Shown: in pieces, positions 1 through 11,303 of the stretch
Layout of the letters: the number at the start of each line of letters is the position of its first letter
Position numbering within the stretch: position 1 is the first letter of the stretch
Assembly (NCBI GenBank): GCA_020747065.1
Contig: JAGMVK010000025.1
Location: 372,001-436,000 of the forward strand
Length of the DNA stretch: 64,000 bases
Origin: Cadophora sp. MPI-SDFR-AT-0126
Taxonomy: Eukaryota; Ascomycota; Leotiomycetes; Helotiales; Ploettnerulaceae
Reading direction: 5' to 3'
Made by a program: the position numbers and the translations under genes
The notes under the pieces: model-generated
What the model was told of the DNA's origin: nothing
The model's input: only the letters and a program-made list of their open reading frames with translations
Databases searched by the model: none

Positions 1-810
1 CCACTCCTCCTCCCTAACCTCCCTCAGATGCTCCCTCATCTGCGCCTCATTCTCACACACCCTTACCAACTCCCTCGTATCCTGGACCCCATGATGCATC
101 TTCCTCCTCTCCGTCCCCGTCCAGCCCAGACATCCAACCGCGATATACGGGACCCTGAACCCCGGCACGCGTCTCCGCACGTCGGCCGCGTAGTACAGCT
201 TGATGTCGTACGCCGTGCCCAGGATGAACTTACTCTGGAACCCAAGGGACTTCTCGTCAGCTGCGACGAGGACCTGTTCTAGCTTGGGCAGTTTCTCGAT
301 CTGTGTGGTCGGCCGCTTGCGTTCGTCGCTGTAGTGCGGGTGGACCATGATGTTGCGGACGACGGCGCGGAGACTGGCAGGTAGAGAGTCCAGCGGGTCC
401 GGGATGACTTTGGCGCCTGGTTTGGGGATGAGATCTGTCCAGATGGGCTCGAAGAGTAGGGAGTCGACTATCGGGCTGAAGAAGACGGGCTCGTCTGATG
501 AACTGGTGGAAATGTCGATGTACTCTCCGTACAGCATGGCGATCTCACGTGATTCCTTACACACGTTGAAGAGCGGGATGTGGTTCTTGGGGGCGGTGAA
601 GATGTTTTGGTTGGCGGTTCGGGTCCATTTTATGATTCGGCGGGTGAGTGCATGCTTCCAGATTGGGGCGCGGAGTTCGGGTGGGAGGTTGGGGAAGAGT
701 GTGAAGGCTTGGGCCGAGGGAGCCGGAAGGGGTTGTGACTGGGCTGTCTGAGAGGGGCTTGTGCTTAGATATACATCTGATGCTGTGATAGAGGGTTGGG
801 AAAGGTCCAT
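1..810 (-). CDS. 2EXR-domain protein, C-terminus beyond window
   Basis: An uninterrupted reading frame starts at the ATG at 810 and is still open at base 1, giving at least 270 residues. About residues 45-62 read FTLFPNLPPELRAPIWKHAL, the hallmark of the fungal 2EXR domain (F..LP.ELR..IW). A second conserved block, FNVCKESREIAMLYG, lies about 35 residues later (I..V..ESR pattern). The N-terminal 40 residues are Ser/Pro/Gln rich and low complexity. The family has no established biochemical function; it is large in Pezizomycotina. No signal peptide or membrane segment is visible, so the protein is probably intracellular. It is the first of seven 2EXR genes in the window and seems intronless over the visible part. 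The family call is sure; the function is unknown. Confidence 0.88.
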   Translation of the reverse strand, partial: MDLSQPSITASDVYLSTSPSQTAQSQPLPAPSAQAFTLFPNLPPELRAPIWKHALTRRIIKWTRTANQNIFTAPKNHIPLFNVCKESREIAMLYGEYIDISTSSSDEPVFFSPIVDSLLFEPIWTDLIPKPGAKVIPDPLDSLPASLRAVVRNIMVHPHYSDERKRPTTQIEKLPKLEQVLVAADEKSLGFQSKFILGTAYDIKLYYAADVRRRVPGFRVPYIAVGCLGWTGTERRKMHHGVQDTRELVRVCENEAQMREHLREVREEEW

Positions 811-1106
811 GGTGTTTTAGGGTCCTGCTATTGACTTTGCGAATGGTCTCTGGGTCAAGTTTGTGGGGTCACAGAACTCTTGCAGGTAAGGAGGTTTGAG
901 GCTTTGGCGGCTGCTAGGAGAGTAAGAATGTTAAGCGGAGTATGCTAGAAGATGTGCAGTAGTTTCGATAGATCCATACGTTAAATGAGGCTTTGTTTTA
1001 AGACATGAGAGTAGTGACTTTTGCAGAGAGGTTGACGTTCGAGTGGCGATTTGACGTAAGCAACGTCATGTGATCCAAGCGAACTATTTGAGATGATGTC
1101 GCTGGG

Positions 1107-1270
1107 TACGGAAGGGGGTTTTCAGTGGTTCTCGCTCTCCCCCATGTATTGAGCCTTAACATTGAGGGAAATTTATGGGGAATTATCTGAGATGCTAGAT
1201 TGCTGGTTTGGAAGAACAACCGTACTGCCTTACAAGGGAGGGCGAGACCCACTGAAAACCCCCTTCCGTA
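1107..1270. mobile_element. MITE-like element with 32-bp terminal inverted repeats
   Basis: Arms at 1109-1140 and 1237-1268 are inverted copies matching at 30 of 32 positions; both begin CGGAAGGGGGTTTTCAGTGG at the outer end. Each outer end is flanked by TA, as expected for a Tc1/mariner-type target duplication. The internal 96 bp has no coding potential. It sits in the 5' region of the minus-strand 2EXR gene. Calling it a MITE is inference, since only one copy was seen here; a simple hairpin is the alternative. Confidence 0.5.
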
Positions 1271-2479
1271 TAGTAAACACGACCTAGCTTGCTGATCATT
1301 AGATCGTCGATGCTGTTGCTTCACCTCATGAGGAGGAGTCATGATGGACATTCGTTCGACGTAACTTCTTCGCCATTAGTTAACAACGCAACGTTTTCCA
1401 AGCAGTCAATGCGCTACCACAAAACCAAACCTCGAACAGAAATTCAACAACACTCCTCTGACTAATAGAGAACCGCCATACTATGCCCCATCATATCAGG
1501 GACCAAACCTTGCGCCCTACACCTGCTCAATCTCTCCAAAAGCAACGCACAATCTCCATCTCGTCGTACTATCCCGTTTGTTATCTTCCCCGTACTCTCC
1601 AAAGCGAGACAGAGTATCCGATTCTGTGTTGGAGATGGGATATCTTGATGTTCTATTCTGATATCTTTTGCTGGCTCAGCGAGAGGGAGATGCTAATGCC
1701 TACCTATAGTCTCTGAAGCGACTGTGTGATCTGCGGCGTGACCGATTAAGTAGGTACTGCTGAGGTTATCTATTGGATTTGGCATCTATCTGTCACTAAG
1801 GAGCTTTCACTTGAGGGAGAATCTACGAGATCCATGTGATATGACTGAAGTACGGGCACAAAGATCTTCTTAGAGGGTTTCAGCTCGTGCAATTTTGCTT
1901 TAGGTGCTGGTTTCTCCTTGTGGCATGGACACATTGTCCAAATTCATGCGTGTACTCTAATGCAACTCTTCCGCTATCTGCGCCTTTCAGCCCTGTTGAG
2001 TTCTGATTGATGTTTCTTTTGCTTCTTGAATCTGGTAGGCTAAGCTGTACGAGGCCGATGTCTGGTGGAACTTGTCCTCAAACTTCTGCTTTTTCCAATT
2101 TTCGTCGCCCACTTTCGCAGAAACGAACGCCAAATTGTGGTGTTCTCTGGAGAGTGAGTGAAAGCGACCTGTTCTGACAAGCGACAAAATTCTTGAATTG
2201 TAAGTATTGATAGTGTTAACGTCTTAATGCAAGCTCTTTCAGCAGAATCGAAGATAGCTCGAGGTGCTCGTCATCATTCACGGTCGTCACTGCCGTTTTT
2301 GTTTGCTTTCACTAGCTCTTTTTAAGCGAGACTGTATATCTACCAGGCAGCTGCTCTTCCACACCCCCGCTCTCCTCATAATCTTCCAAGAATATCCCCA
2401 TCATCTCTCCAATACCGCAGCCAGTCATCGCAATAGTCTAACTTCGTTCTACACCACCACAATCATCGAAAGATTCGAC
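1271..2479. other. Intergenic, no gene recognised
   Basis: Only short open frames without family motifs occur. The stretch just before 2480 is pyrimidine-rich and is the likely promoter and 5' UTR of the MYND-finger gene. Confidence 0.5.
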
Positions 2480-3297
2480 ATGGGTCGCTGGGGTGAACGT
2501 TTCTTCCAAGGTGACAATGACCTCGATGAAGCAAGCATGATGTCCGAAGACGCCGGCATTGAGCTCTACAACTACGAGATCGACGAACGAGAGGGCGAAG
2601 ACTTCTCCTTCTCCGGCAAGGGCCTCGGAGCTACCAGAGATCACCTCAACAATGGCGTGCTCAGCCGTCTCTTCAACAAGTACTCCGCCGATGACCCTTT
2701 CAAGAGTGGAAGCATGAGCTCCAAGGAACTTCGATTGGTTCTTCTTGGTAAGTTGCCACCTCGCAAAGCTTCAACCTGCAATCGAACTAACAGGTTGTGC
2801 CTACAGCTGCCTTGGCAATGCGCCTTGGTGCCACAATCGAGCCTGTCCACATGGAACTCCTGCGCAACGCCTATACGAAGATCGACGTTTCTCCCAAGTT
2901 CACCTGGGTCCTGGCCGACTCGGGTTTCCGTGCGCCAATGAAGGAACAGTTCGAGATTGCTCTGGCCAAATATAAGAACGACGGTACCCCTTACGACTTT
3001 GATGCTGTTCGCTGCGAGAACAAGCCATGCTCGAAAGAGAACAAGGAGTTGGCTGAAGGAGAGACATTGAAGAAGTGCGGAAAATGCCTGGTCAGTATAT
3101 CAAATCCTCGACAATGACCATGCCCTCTCTACTCTGGTCTGAGGCTGACACAGGGATAGTTGGTCTTCTATTGCAGCAAGGAGTGCCAGACCCACGATTG
3201 GGCCAAGCACAAGAAAGGCTGCCAGACTCCTCAGAAGCGTGCGGAGGAGGAGAGACAGCGCAACGCAGGAAGAGGATTCATGTCAATGAATGTCTGA
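2480..3297 (+). CDS. MYND zinc-finger protein (229 aa, 3 exons)
   Basis: Exons are 2480-2747, 2807-3090 and 3160-3297. Both introns have good donors (gtaagt, gtcagt), and the first has an AACTAAC branch site. The start MGRWGERFFQGDNDLD is chosen because frames further upstream look like UTR. The acidic N-terminal half has no recognised domain. The C-terminal 50 residues form a MYND finger: a spaced Cys pair in RCENKPC, then CGKC, then YCSKEC, then QTHDWAKHKKGC, matching the C-C/C-C/C-C/H-C ligand order. The second intron splits the finger between CGKCL and LVFYCSKEC, and the frame is restored exactly by splicing. MYND fingers are protein-protein interaction modules; without a SET domain here no catalytic role is claimed. 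It stands alone among the 2EXR genes. Confidence 0.88.
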
Positions 3298-4551
3298 GAA
3301 TTGAGCACGTCCCATGAGACTGTGATACTGGTGGCTTTATTTTGGCATCCAAGAAATTTCTGGGGTGGATGTCGATGGCTAAGCGTTGAATTTACGTTGC
3401 TTTCTAAGTCCTGAACTGGCTTTATATTCTGATGTTGCTTAATACTGGGAATTGATTGCAAATGCACACCTTCAAGCCTCGTGATGCAGAAATAAGCCCG
3501 TGATAATACTCTAGCTCCACTCAGATCAGGTGCAGAACATGTGGAGGTAATCCCATACTCTAAAGCACTCTTTCTCGAAAGGTTTATGGGGAAGTATTTT
3601 TGTAAATATGAAAGCTGCCGCCACATTCCGCCTTTAATGATCGAAATAAGCACACATATATCGGCCGCAGCTATCTCCTGGAATCGAATACACCCTCCAG
3701 ACATCTTTCACCTTTTCGCCTAAACTTGGATTGTTAATCTAGCAGCTCCAGCAATTGGCTGGAAAGCTGACGTGTTCGATTTTTGGAGGGAAATGGAGCG
3801 GAGGAGCTAGCAGGTAACGTTGGCGTGGAAAGGCAGTTCCTGTTAATGTTTGCAACGTCTTTTTAGATGTTGAGGAGATATTCTTATTGCTTGTTTGAGG
3901 AGGAGGGTTCATCAATGTGTTTGATGACTTAAAGGGGAGGGTCGAATATACGTTGGTAGGAAGGTTGAATTGAGTTCATGTGAGGAACGAGAGACTTCAG
4001 AGTATCATGGCATTTCTGTGCTTTCAGCTGTTAGGGGTATTTCGCTGGTGTCACAGATACTCTGCCGTCTCTATGAGATGCTGCTGGGGTGGGATGGGGT
4101 GGGGTGGAGTTGAGTGTTGCTGACGACACATTGTCGAGTGAGGAATGAGGGAGGAGATGAATCCATTGGAGTAGAAGCGGGAGTGTGGATGGGATTTATT
4201 CTCGCCGACTGCAATAATCATCCTTCGCGGTGACAGGCCAAAGTAGCACAAGGGTTTCAATCATGTATGAATAGACTCTTCCCACACCCGGAGTTGACGC
4301 TCAGTTGAAGAAAGAAACACCATCACAGGTCAGCACGCAACACGATATCATGCCATTGTGGCGGTAATTTTGGTTCTATGAGTAATTTTCCTGCACTGCA
4401 GTGCAGCGTTTCTCCTTTCCTTTCCTTTCTATTGCAAGTATTATACATAACTTAAACCCCTCATAACCATACGAGAAGGCTGGGCCAGCAACATGGACGC
4501 CACGATATCGCAGCCATTATCAGCGCCGTGACCCCTGTATAGGCTGAAAGG
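3298..4551. other. Intergenic; G-rich tract at 4086-4107
   Basis: No convincing coding frame. The plus strand at 4086-4107 carries four runs of three or four G with 1-2 base loops, a possible G-quadruplex. The region lies between the 3' ends of the MYND gene and the minus-strand 2EXR gene. Confidence 0.4.
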
Positions 4552-5461
4552 TCAGTTTTCACTCCAAATCTCCTTGCAAAGTCTCTGATATGGTAGCAGC
4601 TTGATCGTGTCTGATACTGGCCGTCCTTCCTTTACATTCTTTAGAAAGGCAACTTTGGTCTTCTCCCAACCTTTTGCCGAGATCTTTATTTTTGAATTCT
4701 CCGGCTGCAGCAGAAGTATCACTTGCAAGCCTTCGAATTTATTGATGGTTTCATGGACTTGTTCGACGAGTCTTGAACTATTGGAAGCAGAAGTCAACTT
4801 CACAAGAAGTCTACTGATTCTGTTGATAGCATCCGGACGGACTCGCAAGAACTCTCTCATCCCCCATCTATCGTCAGTTTGCCACATGTGGAAGTAATCT
4901 CGCGTTGGACTGAAGCAGACGGGTCGAATTTGAGGTCGCCGTCGGTCTCCAGAACCTTTTACCAAAGTACTTAAAAATTCCTCGCGATGAAAGAGCTCAT
5001 AGTAGGTTAAAGTTTCGCGGCGGCTTTCCTGATTGACGTGAAGCGAGATGGGCAATGGTGGCCGGCCTTCATTATTTCCGGCAAACAGTTTGTACAGCTC
5101 ATCGCGAAGGGCGATGAGTCGACCCCTGGGCAAAGCTAACTTCCATACCATCAATCGCAATTCTAGCGGCAACTTCGGAAATAGTGTGAGCTTTGGAACA
5201 AAACATTGTTGAGCCGAGAGCTCTTCATTCGGGTCGGGGAGTTCGAAGGTGAAGAGAGCGAGGGCTTTTTCGATGGCATCGATTTCTTGCAGAGTGCCTT
5301 TGGATCGTGTGAGGTATCTGTAGGTTCTTGTTAGTTGTTGATCGTGGTGAGCGGATGGATCAAGCTTACCGGTGGGTCTGGGGAGAGTTGCTGCGGTCGA
5401 CTCTTCTTCCTGCCTTTCCGAGTGCCACGGTACGGTGAGTCGAAGAATCCTTTGAGGCCAT
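4552..5461 (-). CDS. 2EXR-domain protein, inverted-duplicate partner A (285 aa, 2 exons)
   Basis: Exon 1 is 5461-5370 (an alternative ATG lies one codon upstream at 5464) and exon 2 is 5317-4552. The intron has donor gtaagc, an ACTAAC branch and acceptor ctacag. Splicing joins SPQTHR to YLTRSKGTLQEID in frame. The 2EXR core is LTLFPKLPLELRLMVWKLAL followed by PRGR, then ISLHVNQESRRETLTYYELF. The intron position and flanking residues (HR then Y.TRSKG) are the same as in the gene at 6214-7168, so the two are inverted duplicates. No ATG exists at the start of the long exon, which is why the small first exon is needed. No signal peptide or membrane span is seen. Function is unknown. Confidence 0.85.
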
Positions 5462-5464
5462 CAT

Positions 5465-6213
5465 GGCGAAATTTGGAGACTGTATTCTTTGATCTGATGG
5501 GATGCTGAGGAAGAATCCCGAAGTTCGTGGTGGCTTCCAGGGACCTCGAAATAGATGCGAGAGAGTATTTGTCAAAGATCGAGTTGAGCTTGTGTTCTGC
5601 TCGGAACGAGTAATGAGATGAGCGTGCGCAGAAGTGTTGACTTCGGTGTCTCCCTAATGAAGGAACACAGAGTGGAGGAGATTCGTAGAGTGAAAGGTTT
5701 GAGTCGAGAAGGTCGAGTCGTTCCACAAGATCGCAAGTACGGAAAACGAATTGATTCAACCTGATCGAGGTAATCAGGATTACTGAAAGGAGTCAGTCGA
5801 GGCGCGCTCGAGAAGTATATGGTCGTATGTGACGCTAATTTAGAGCTTCTCGTTGATTCGCACGTATTAAGTTAAGCGAAGTCAAAACACGCGCCTGCCT
5901 CATTCACTCTTCGATCTCGAAGTGGGCCACAAAACAGGGTAGGGACGTCCTAGTCGAAGTACCGCTGCCCTAGAGCAGACAAACTCCCGCCATCTTCCAC
6001 GACTAGACTCGACATCCTCGAAGACGAAGTGGAACCGCCATATGATTTACAATTTCTTCTGCGATATCACCAAGATCGAAAGACATTCGAGCACGGGTCA
6101 AATCTGCCAGACCTTCCCACGGGCCCAGGCACTACAATATCCTACGACTACACTACCTTTTCTCTCGGCCTCTTGGTCCCGACAATACGTACAGCCATAG
6201 CCAGATCGTCGAA
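5465..6213. promoter_or_regulatory. Shared region between divergent 2EXR duplicates
   Basis: About 750 bp separate the two divergent start codons, so it must hold both promoters. A short open frame at 6029-6217 starts with ATG but shows no family features and overlaps the real start at 6214. No clear TATA box was identified. Confidence 0.4.
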
Positions 6214-7168
6214 ATGACGCTCAGCAAACACGCCGACACGAAGAGAGGAAAGAGAGGTGGAACGATGGTCAAAGGCAATTCTACAGAGCACAGGTAAGGT
6301 CCTGAATCCCACTAAGGCTCCAACAAAATCGCTGACTCAATACTGCAGATACTGGACTCGCTCCAAAGGCTCCGTGAAGGATGTCGAGGAAATCACCGAG
6401 GCTCTCGAACTCTTCATCTGCGAACTTGTCGATCCACACGAGGAACTGTATTTACAAGAACGTAAATTAAAGGAAATGGCGGGATTCTCAAAGCTCCCAT
6501 TGGAGCTGAGGCTCATGATCTGGAAGGCGACTTTTCCTCCCGGTCGTTTGCTCCCAATCAATCTTGAAACATTCTTTCTGATCTTGCGACCACCGGATAA
6601 TTATGGCCCTCCACTCCCAATCGCCCTCCACATCAATAAAGAGAGTCGCCTAGAAGCCAAGAAACATTACTACATCTTACTTCCTGATGAAGTGCCAGAA
6701 ATGGACCTTGGCTTCACCCCCAAAAACCGACTTCCGCCCTCTCAACGCAAGCCACTCTGTATTGATGTAGCACGAGACTTTGTCTACCAGCAGGAGGGTA
6801 ACTGGAGCTGGGCAGTCGACTTGTTTGATCTAATTCCAGGTGTTTGGGACAAACTGGAATATCTTGTGGTTCGGCTCGTGGGGTTTGAAGATCTGACGGA
6901 GACTGAAGAGGGGCTTGCTTGCTACCCGGGCCTAAAGCAACTTACACTCGTTCAGCCTCAGATCCCTAGTTATTATGTTCCGTCTTTGCATTTGGCCCAA
7001 GAGGAGCAGCGGTGGCTGTATGGCAACTGGCCCAAAGATGCAGAAGAGTCGAAGGCTAAGCTTTTATCTCTGATGGAGAAGAGAGCTATGTCAAACCCGG
7101 CACGCAGCGTCCCACGGGTAACAATGCTACCATACCAGCAAATGGCGAAGAGTATCTGGTGGGCTTGA
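6214..7168 (+). CDS. 2EXR-domain protein, inverted-duplicate partner B (299 aa, 2 exons)
   Basis: Exon 1 is 6214-6293 (MTLSKHADTKRGKRG, basic) and exon 2 is 6349-7168. The intron has donor gtaagg, a GCTGACT branch and acceptor tgcag. Splicing gives HRYWTRSKGSVKDVEE, matching the junction in the inverted partner. The 2EXR core is GFSKLPLELRLMIWKATF then PPGRLLP, and the second block is IALHINKESRLEAKKHYY. Between them lies a conserved PPLPIALH segment shared with the copies at 4552 and 34834. The C-terminal end MLPYQQMAKSIWW corresponds to LLPYQRLCKEIWS in the partner, so homology runs end to end. Probably an intracellular protein; function unknown. Confidence 0.88.
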
Positions 7169-8378
7169 TGCAATGACCGGAACACGGGATACGCGTCTGA
7201 TTGTTGATATCGAGGGGGTTGTATATGCATATGTGTGTAAGGGGCCGCGTCCGTGGATTCTGGTTGGTAAGCTTATTTTTTGCGAAGGCTTCCTAGTGAC
7301 CCATGATATTTTTGTTCACTCGACACAAGATAGCGGGTCACTACAGGAATGGGTTGCGGTATCAGGTTGAAGACCATGAATCCGGTAGGCATAGTATAAA
7401 CCTGCAACAGCCACGAGTCTTTCTTCTTGTTCCTGAATTATGGGAGCTAATGCCATATTTCTTTGACTACTTGAGTGACAACAAAAGCTGATCGCAAAAT
7501 AAGTGAAACAAAGCATGCACAAGAAGACATCTTCATGAGTTCATTGAAAGCTAGGCTGTGTCCTACAGTCTCAAAAATTCTAGGAACCATCGCCTGGGTA
7601 ACAAAGCTGAAGCGTGCTGGGATATCCAACTAAGGCTTGGCGAAGAACGTCAGAAGAACAATTTCTTGTTGGATTCTATTAATCAATATGTCATGAATTT
7701 AAGCTATAAGCTATAAGCTCAAAGAGTAGACTCTATTATCGACTACTATCAGTCCTAAGTTTCTGCTTCGTTTCTTTAGTATGTATTTGTCTATGATTCC
7801 ATTCCTGAGGAATGCCAAGAAGAGTAACCTCTCGCTTACGAAGGTACTGGGATGGAGGGTTTTCTATTCGGTTCGCCTTAGTAACCTTAGCAGTCACAGA
7901 CTAAAGCTTGCATCCGTGCTCTACTTTCTGCCAACAACAACCTCAAAGCCAGCTTACACCTAATCAACAAACCCTAGGAGCGCAGTGAGTGTTACATATC
8001 TCGAATGAACTTTTCAAGGTACCGTACCAACCTCAGATGTAGCTCGGCTTCTTTAGCCAGCACTTAGAATCCGAGAACACGGTCTTCGACAGACCCAGTC
8101 GACCAATTCGTTGCGACCAAGGACGACACTCTCGAGATATCTCGTCTTTGTAAGTCTTTCCTTGCCACCCATAAACACGCTTGCGTAATTGTCTTGTGTC
8201 CTTCTTGGAAGTCCTTTCTTGTGGTTCTGAACTGTTTTGTTGACTGACTGCTCTGGACCAATAGGGACTTGAAGAAACTCCGAAGTTTACCCTCGAGCCG
8301 AAAATCTCCGTTCTTCCTCTGTTGACCACCGTCCATCCCAAATACTACCGACACGTCCGTGCGTCCTAGACTGTCACC
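7169..8378. other. Intergenic, no gene recognised
   Basis: Open frames here are short and lack family motifs. A short direct repeat (aagctat units) lies near 7697-7712. The 3' part precedes the next 2EXR gene and probably contains its promoter. Confidence 0.4.
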
Positions 8379-9244
8379 ATGGACTTGGCTATCATTCTTG
8401 TAGTCAGTGCCTCAATGTGGCGCTGACTTTCTTGCTATTCCTCGGTGCAGATCAGCGTCCGCGCCAACTGTACAGACGAGTTCGTGCTTCTTCGAGCGTC
8501 ATTGTGCCGCCAACTGCCAATTCGGCTGCACCTGCCGCTCTCTTGGCCTTGAATCTGCTTTCATACCTGCCTGATATCAATCAAGACCTCTTCGTTCAAA
8601 CCGTAAACGTCCTCACTAGCTTCCGATTCGGTGCCCTCCCACCAGAAATCCGCGTCATTATCTGGCGCATGGCTATGCCCATCGGTCGCCGATTCCCACT
8701 CGCAAGCTTCAGTAGAAATCAACCTGGATTCCTTGGCCCTCGTACACCGATTACTTACAACATCTGTCAAGAGAGTCGTCTCGAGACCATGCGATACTTC
8801 GTCTTCTTGAGCTGGACAGTCCACGACGTGCAGAGAAATCCTCTTACTGATGGCTTCATATCGAGCCTTCCGCTGCAGATGGTGAACGTCCTCTTCGACC
8901 CAGCCTCCGATGTCGTCACCTCCGATCTATGGGACTATATCGACCCTAGCTATGTTATTGACCAAGGCTACGTCATGTTCGTACCCCTGAACGACTCCTT
9001 CAGATTCATCCGAACTATTGAGATACTCCGCGTTCGCTGGTGCGACGATAACGCTGAGATTATTAACCCGGCGTATGCCTTACTACTGTCTACCGGCCTT
9101 CTGCAGATTCGGATCATTCGCCCACTGAACGTGATTACTCCTGGAGTTACGTGCCATTTGTGTGGCGTTAACACAGAACCCCGCGACGGACAAGGTCCGA
9201 AGCCAGTGCGACATACACACTTCGCGCAGGGACGTTGCATGTAA
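8379..9244 (+). CDS. 2EXR-domain protein, N-terminus uncertain
   Basis: A long open frame ends at 9244 and carries SFRFGALPPEIRVIIWRMAM then PIGRRFP, the 2EXR core, and TYNICQESRLETMRYFVFLS, the second block. The frame has no good internal ATG near its 5' end. The ATG at 8379 in context caccATGG reaches it only if an intron of about 44 nt (8407-8450, branch GCTGAC, acceptor ggtgcag, weak donor gtgcct) is removed; the better donors nearby give the wrong phase. The start is therefore a guess. The C-terminus has a CHLCGVN segment not seen in the neighbouring copies. Same orientation as the gene at 6214. Family call firm, start weak. Confidence 0.72.
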
Positions 9245-9375
9245 GGCATAGTCCAAGTAGCCACTTGGTACACCTATTAAACAGATATTTACCACCTCAG
9301 CTGGCTCAAACGATTGCTCCCACACCCACTCTTACCAAGAATCCGTCTCTCATCCACGCCGACCCTGACCTGGCA

Positions 9376-9981
9376 ATGCAATCTCCATTACTACGCCTAC
9401 ACCTCCTTCCTCTTTACGTCTCAATACTCGCCATCACTATCACCGCAAATCCGCAGTAACGGTCTCTCTTAATCGCGGACACGGGCGCCATTGCTGAAGT
9501 AGAAAAGATACGCGTATGCGGCCACAACAACGCCACATACGGCCCAGTGCCAAAGGACGGGCCTCTCTTCTCCGTCAAATTCCTCGAGATAGCGCCGACG
9601 CCTATCAAAGCGTATGCGACTTCCCTTCCGCTTATTTCGACTTTCCTTCCATAATATCTATTTATTTGATCTTAAAACGACCGCGTCGTCTTCCTCTACC
9701 TCCACGGCTGGATCCCCTCCGAAACTCCGTCTTCAAATATTAAACCTCCAGATCTAGGACTTATAAACGCAACGCTCAAAGTTAGTAGCAGCGCCAAGTT
9801 CCCCGACGGATCATCCGACCCCTCTAAGACCCTTACGATACCGTTCAAAAGCACGGTATTTAACAATGCGGCCCACCTGGTTATTCGTGATGAGAGCGGG
9901 AAGCAGGTAAATTGTATGCCGACCGCTGGAGGCGATGTGTTACTGGATTTTGATTTTCGAATCCCGAGAATCTTTTTTTGA
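9376..9981 (+). pseudogene. Decayed gene for a secreted protein
   Basis: The frame opens with MQSPLLRLHLLPLYVSILAI, a typical signal peptide, then meets TAA at codon 28 (9457-9459). It continues in the same frame as ADTGAIAEVEKIRVCGHNNA and further coding-like sequence to about 9608. A probable intron starts at gtatgc (9609) but no acceptor AG precedes the next coding-like stretch, which begins with DRVVFLYLHGW and runs to TGA at 9979-9981. One nonsense codon plus a lost acceptor point to a pseudogene. The overall pattern recalls small lipid-binding ML-type secreted proteins, but this is only an impression. It lies between two 2EXR genes. Confidence 0.5.
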
Positions 9982-10513
9982 GGACTGGGGAGTGGTCTTT
10001 CAAGTTGATGCTAGGCTTGGGGCACAGGGCGATACGTGTTTGTTTGCTTTTGAGTCAGTGCAGTGGTTGGAAGGCGAAAAGAGCTAGGATATGAAGACCG
10101 TTGATGGAGAGACGGATACTTTGTTTTGTTTTGAAACTTGGGCATTACGGGGTGATGAGAGATGTGGAGTCTTCTTTACATGTCATGGCAAATACTTCTG
10201 ACAGACTTATTGTTAGCAACGACACAAACGGAACGATAACTGTTGCTGTCACGATCGGATATACGCCGTCAGCTTTACCGCGAGTGTTAACATACTTATA
10301 AGGGAGGTCTTTGTCGGAATGCCAAAGAACGATTGAATAACGCTTCGCAAATACTGGTATACATGCTTGTGGCTGCCAGAAAACGCAAATATCCCAATGC
10401 CTGGAGAACAACCCTTAGCGCTCGATTATGAATTCCACCAAGAGCTCGTCAACCTCTCGCCCACATTCCAATCCTGTGGCTGCCTCCTCGATATTAACTC
10501 CCAACAGCTTCGC
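9982..10513. other. Intergenic, no gene recognised
   Basis: Contains 3' flanking DNA of the pseudogene and of the minus-strand 2EXR gene. Short frames on both strands lack motifs. Confidence 0.35.
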
Positions 10514-11303
10514 TCAAACCCCCCAAATACTTATTACGGGAATGGAAATGTCAATGCCTTCCTTGGCTCTGAAGTCCTTGAAAATCTGGAAAGCTTTCAA
10601 GAAGTTATCACGCCATGCTTCCATATCAATTTGGTGGCTGCCTGAGTTTCGCAATACCCAATTTGGAATGTGGCACTGAGTCTCAAGTTCACTGTAGCAG
10701 ATAAAAAGCCAGTGGAGCTCGTCCAAAGTTGGTGCTTCGGACTCCGGCCAGGTCAATTCTACAGTCTGAGTTGAGCTCGTCAACGCCGCCCATTGAATTT
10801 TGCCTGACGAGAATAAGCTGGTGGCAAGGCTAAATGCCGTTGCATAGAGCTCGCTTTGTAATATGTCCTTTCGAGGATTCCATAGGTATTGGAACGACAG
10901 CTGACGGTAAGTGTCGGATGCATTCATGACCTGGTATACCTTCAAGGTTTCCTTTCGTGACTCCGAGTTGACTTTGGATGTGATAGGAGATTGAGATACT
11001 TTAAGCCGAAGTTGATTGGGATCATTGCCATAGATGTAGATTCGACGGGCTCCTGGGAACATGCAACGATAGACCATGAGGCGGAGACTGGATATCAAAG
11101 CTGTCAGCAGAGAACCGAGCGCAGCGGGGCAGATTTAAAAAGGAAAGAACGGGGGCGAGCACATACTCATAGGGCAGCTGGGAGAACTGGGGAAACGTTT
11201 TTGAAGCTAGAACATCTTGGATAGCAAGACCTTGATCAGAGTCTGCCAGTTCGAGGTGGAAAAGTGCAAGCGCAGCGCTGTCGGCGTCAATGTTGTCGCT
11301 CAT
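10514..11303 (-). CDS. 2EXR-domain protein, divergent member (236 aa, 2 exons)
   Basis: Exon 1 is 11303-11167 and exon 2 is 11087-10514. The donor is gtatgt and the acceptor atccag. Splicing rebuilds the hallmark as FPQFSQLPYDLRLMVYRCMF, followed by PGARRIYIYG; the intron cuts directly inside the 2EXR motif, so without it neither exon scores as the family. The second block is SKVNSESRKETLKVYQ. The protein is shorter than its neighbours and its motif is more diverged (Y for W after MV). The N-terminal 35 residues are acidic. No signal peptide. Function unknown. It is divergent from the gene at 11933. Confidence 0.82.

Noticed and set aside
998..1351. 117-codon minus-strand frame
   Set aside because: It runs across the inverted-repeat element; the codons are explained by the repeat and no domain is visible.
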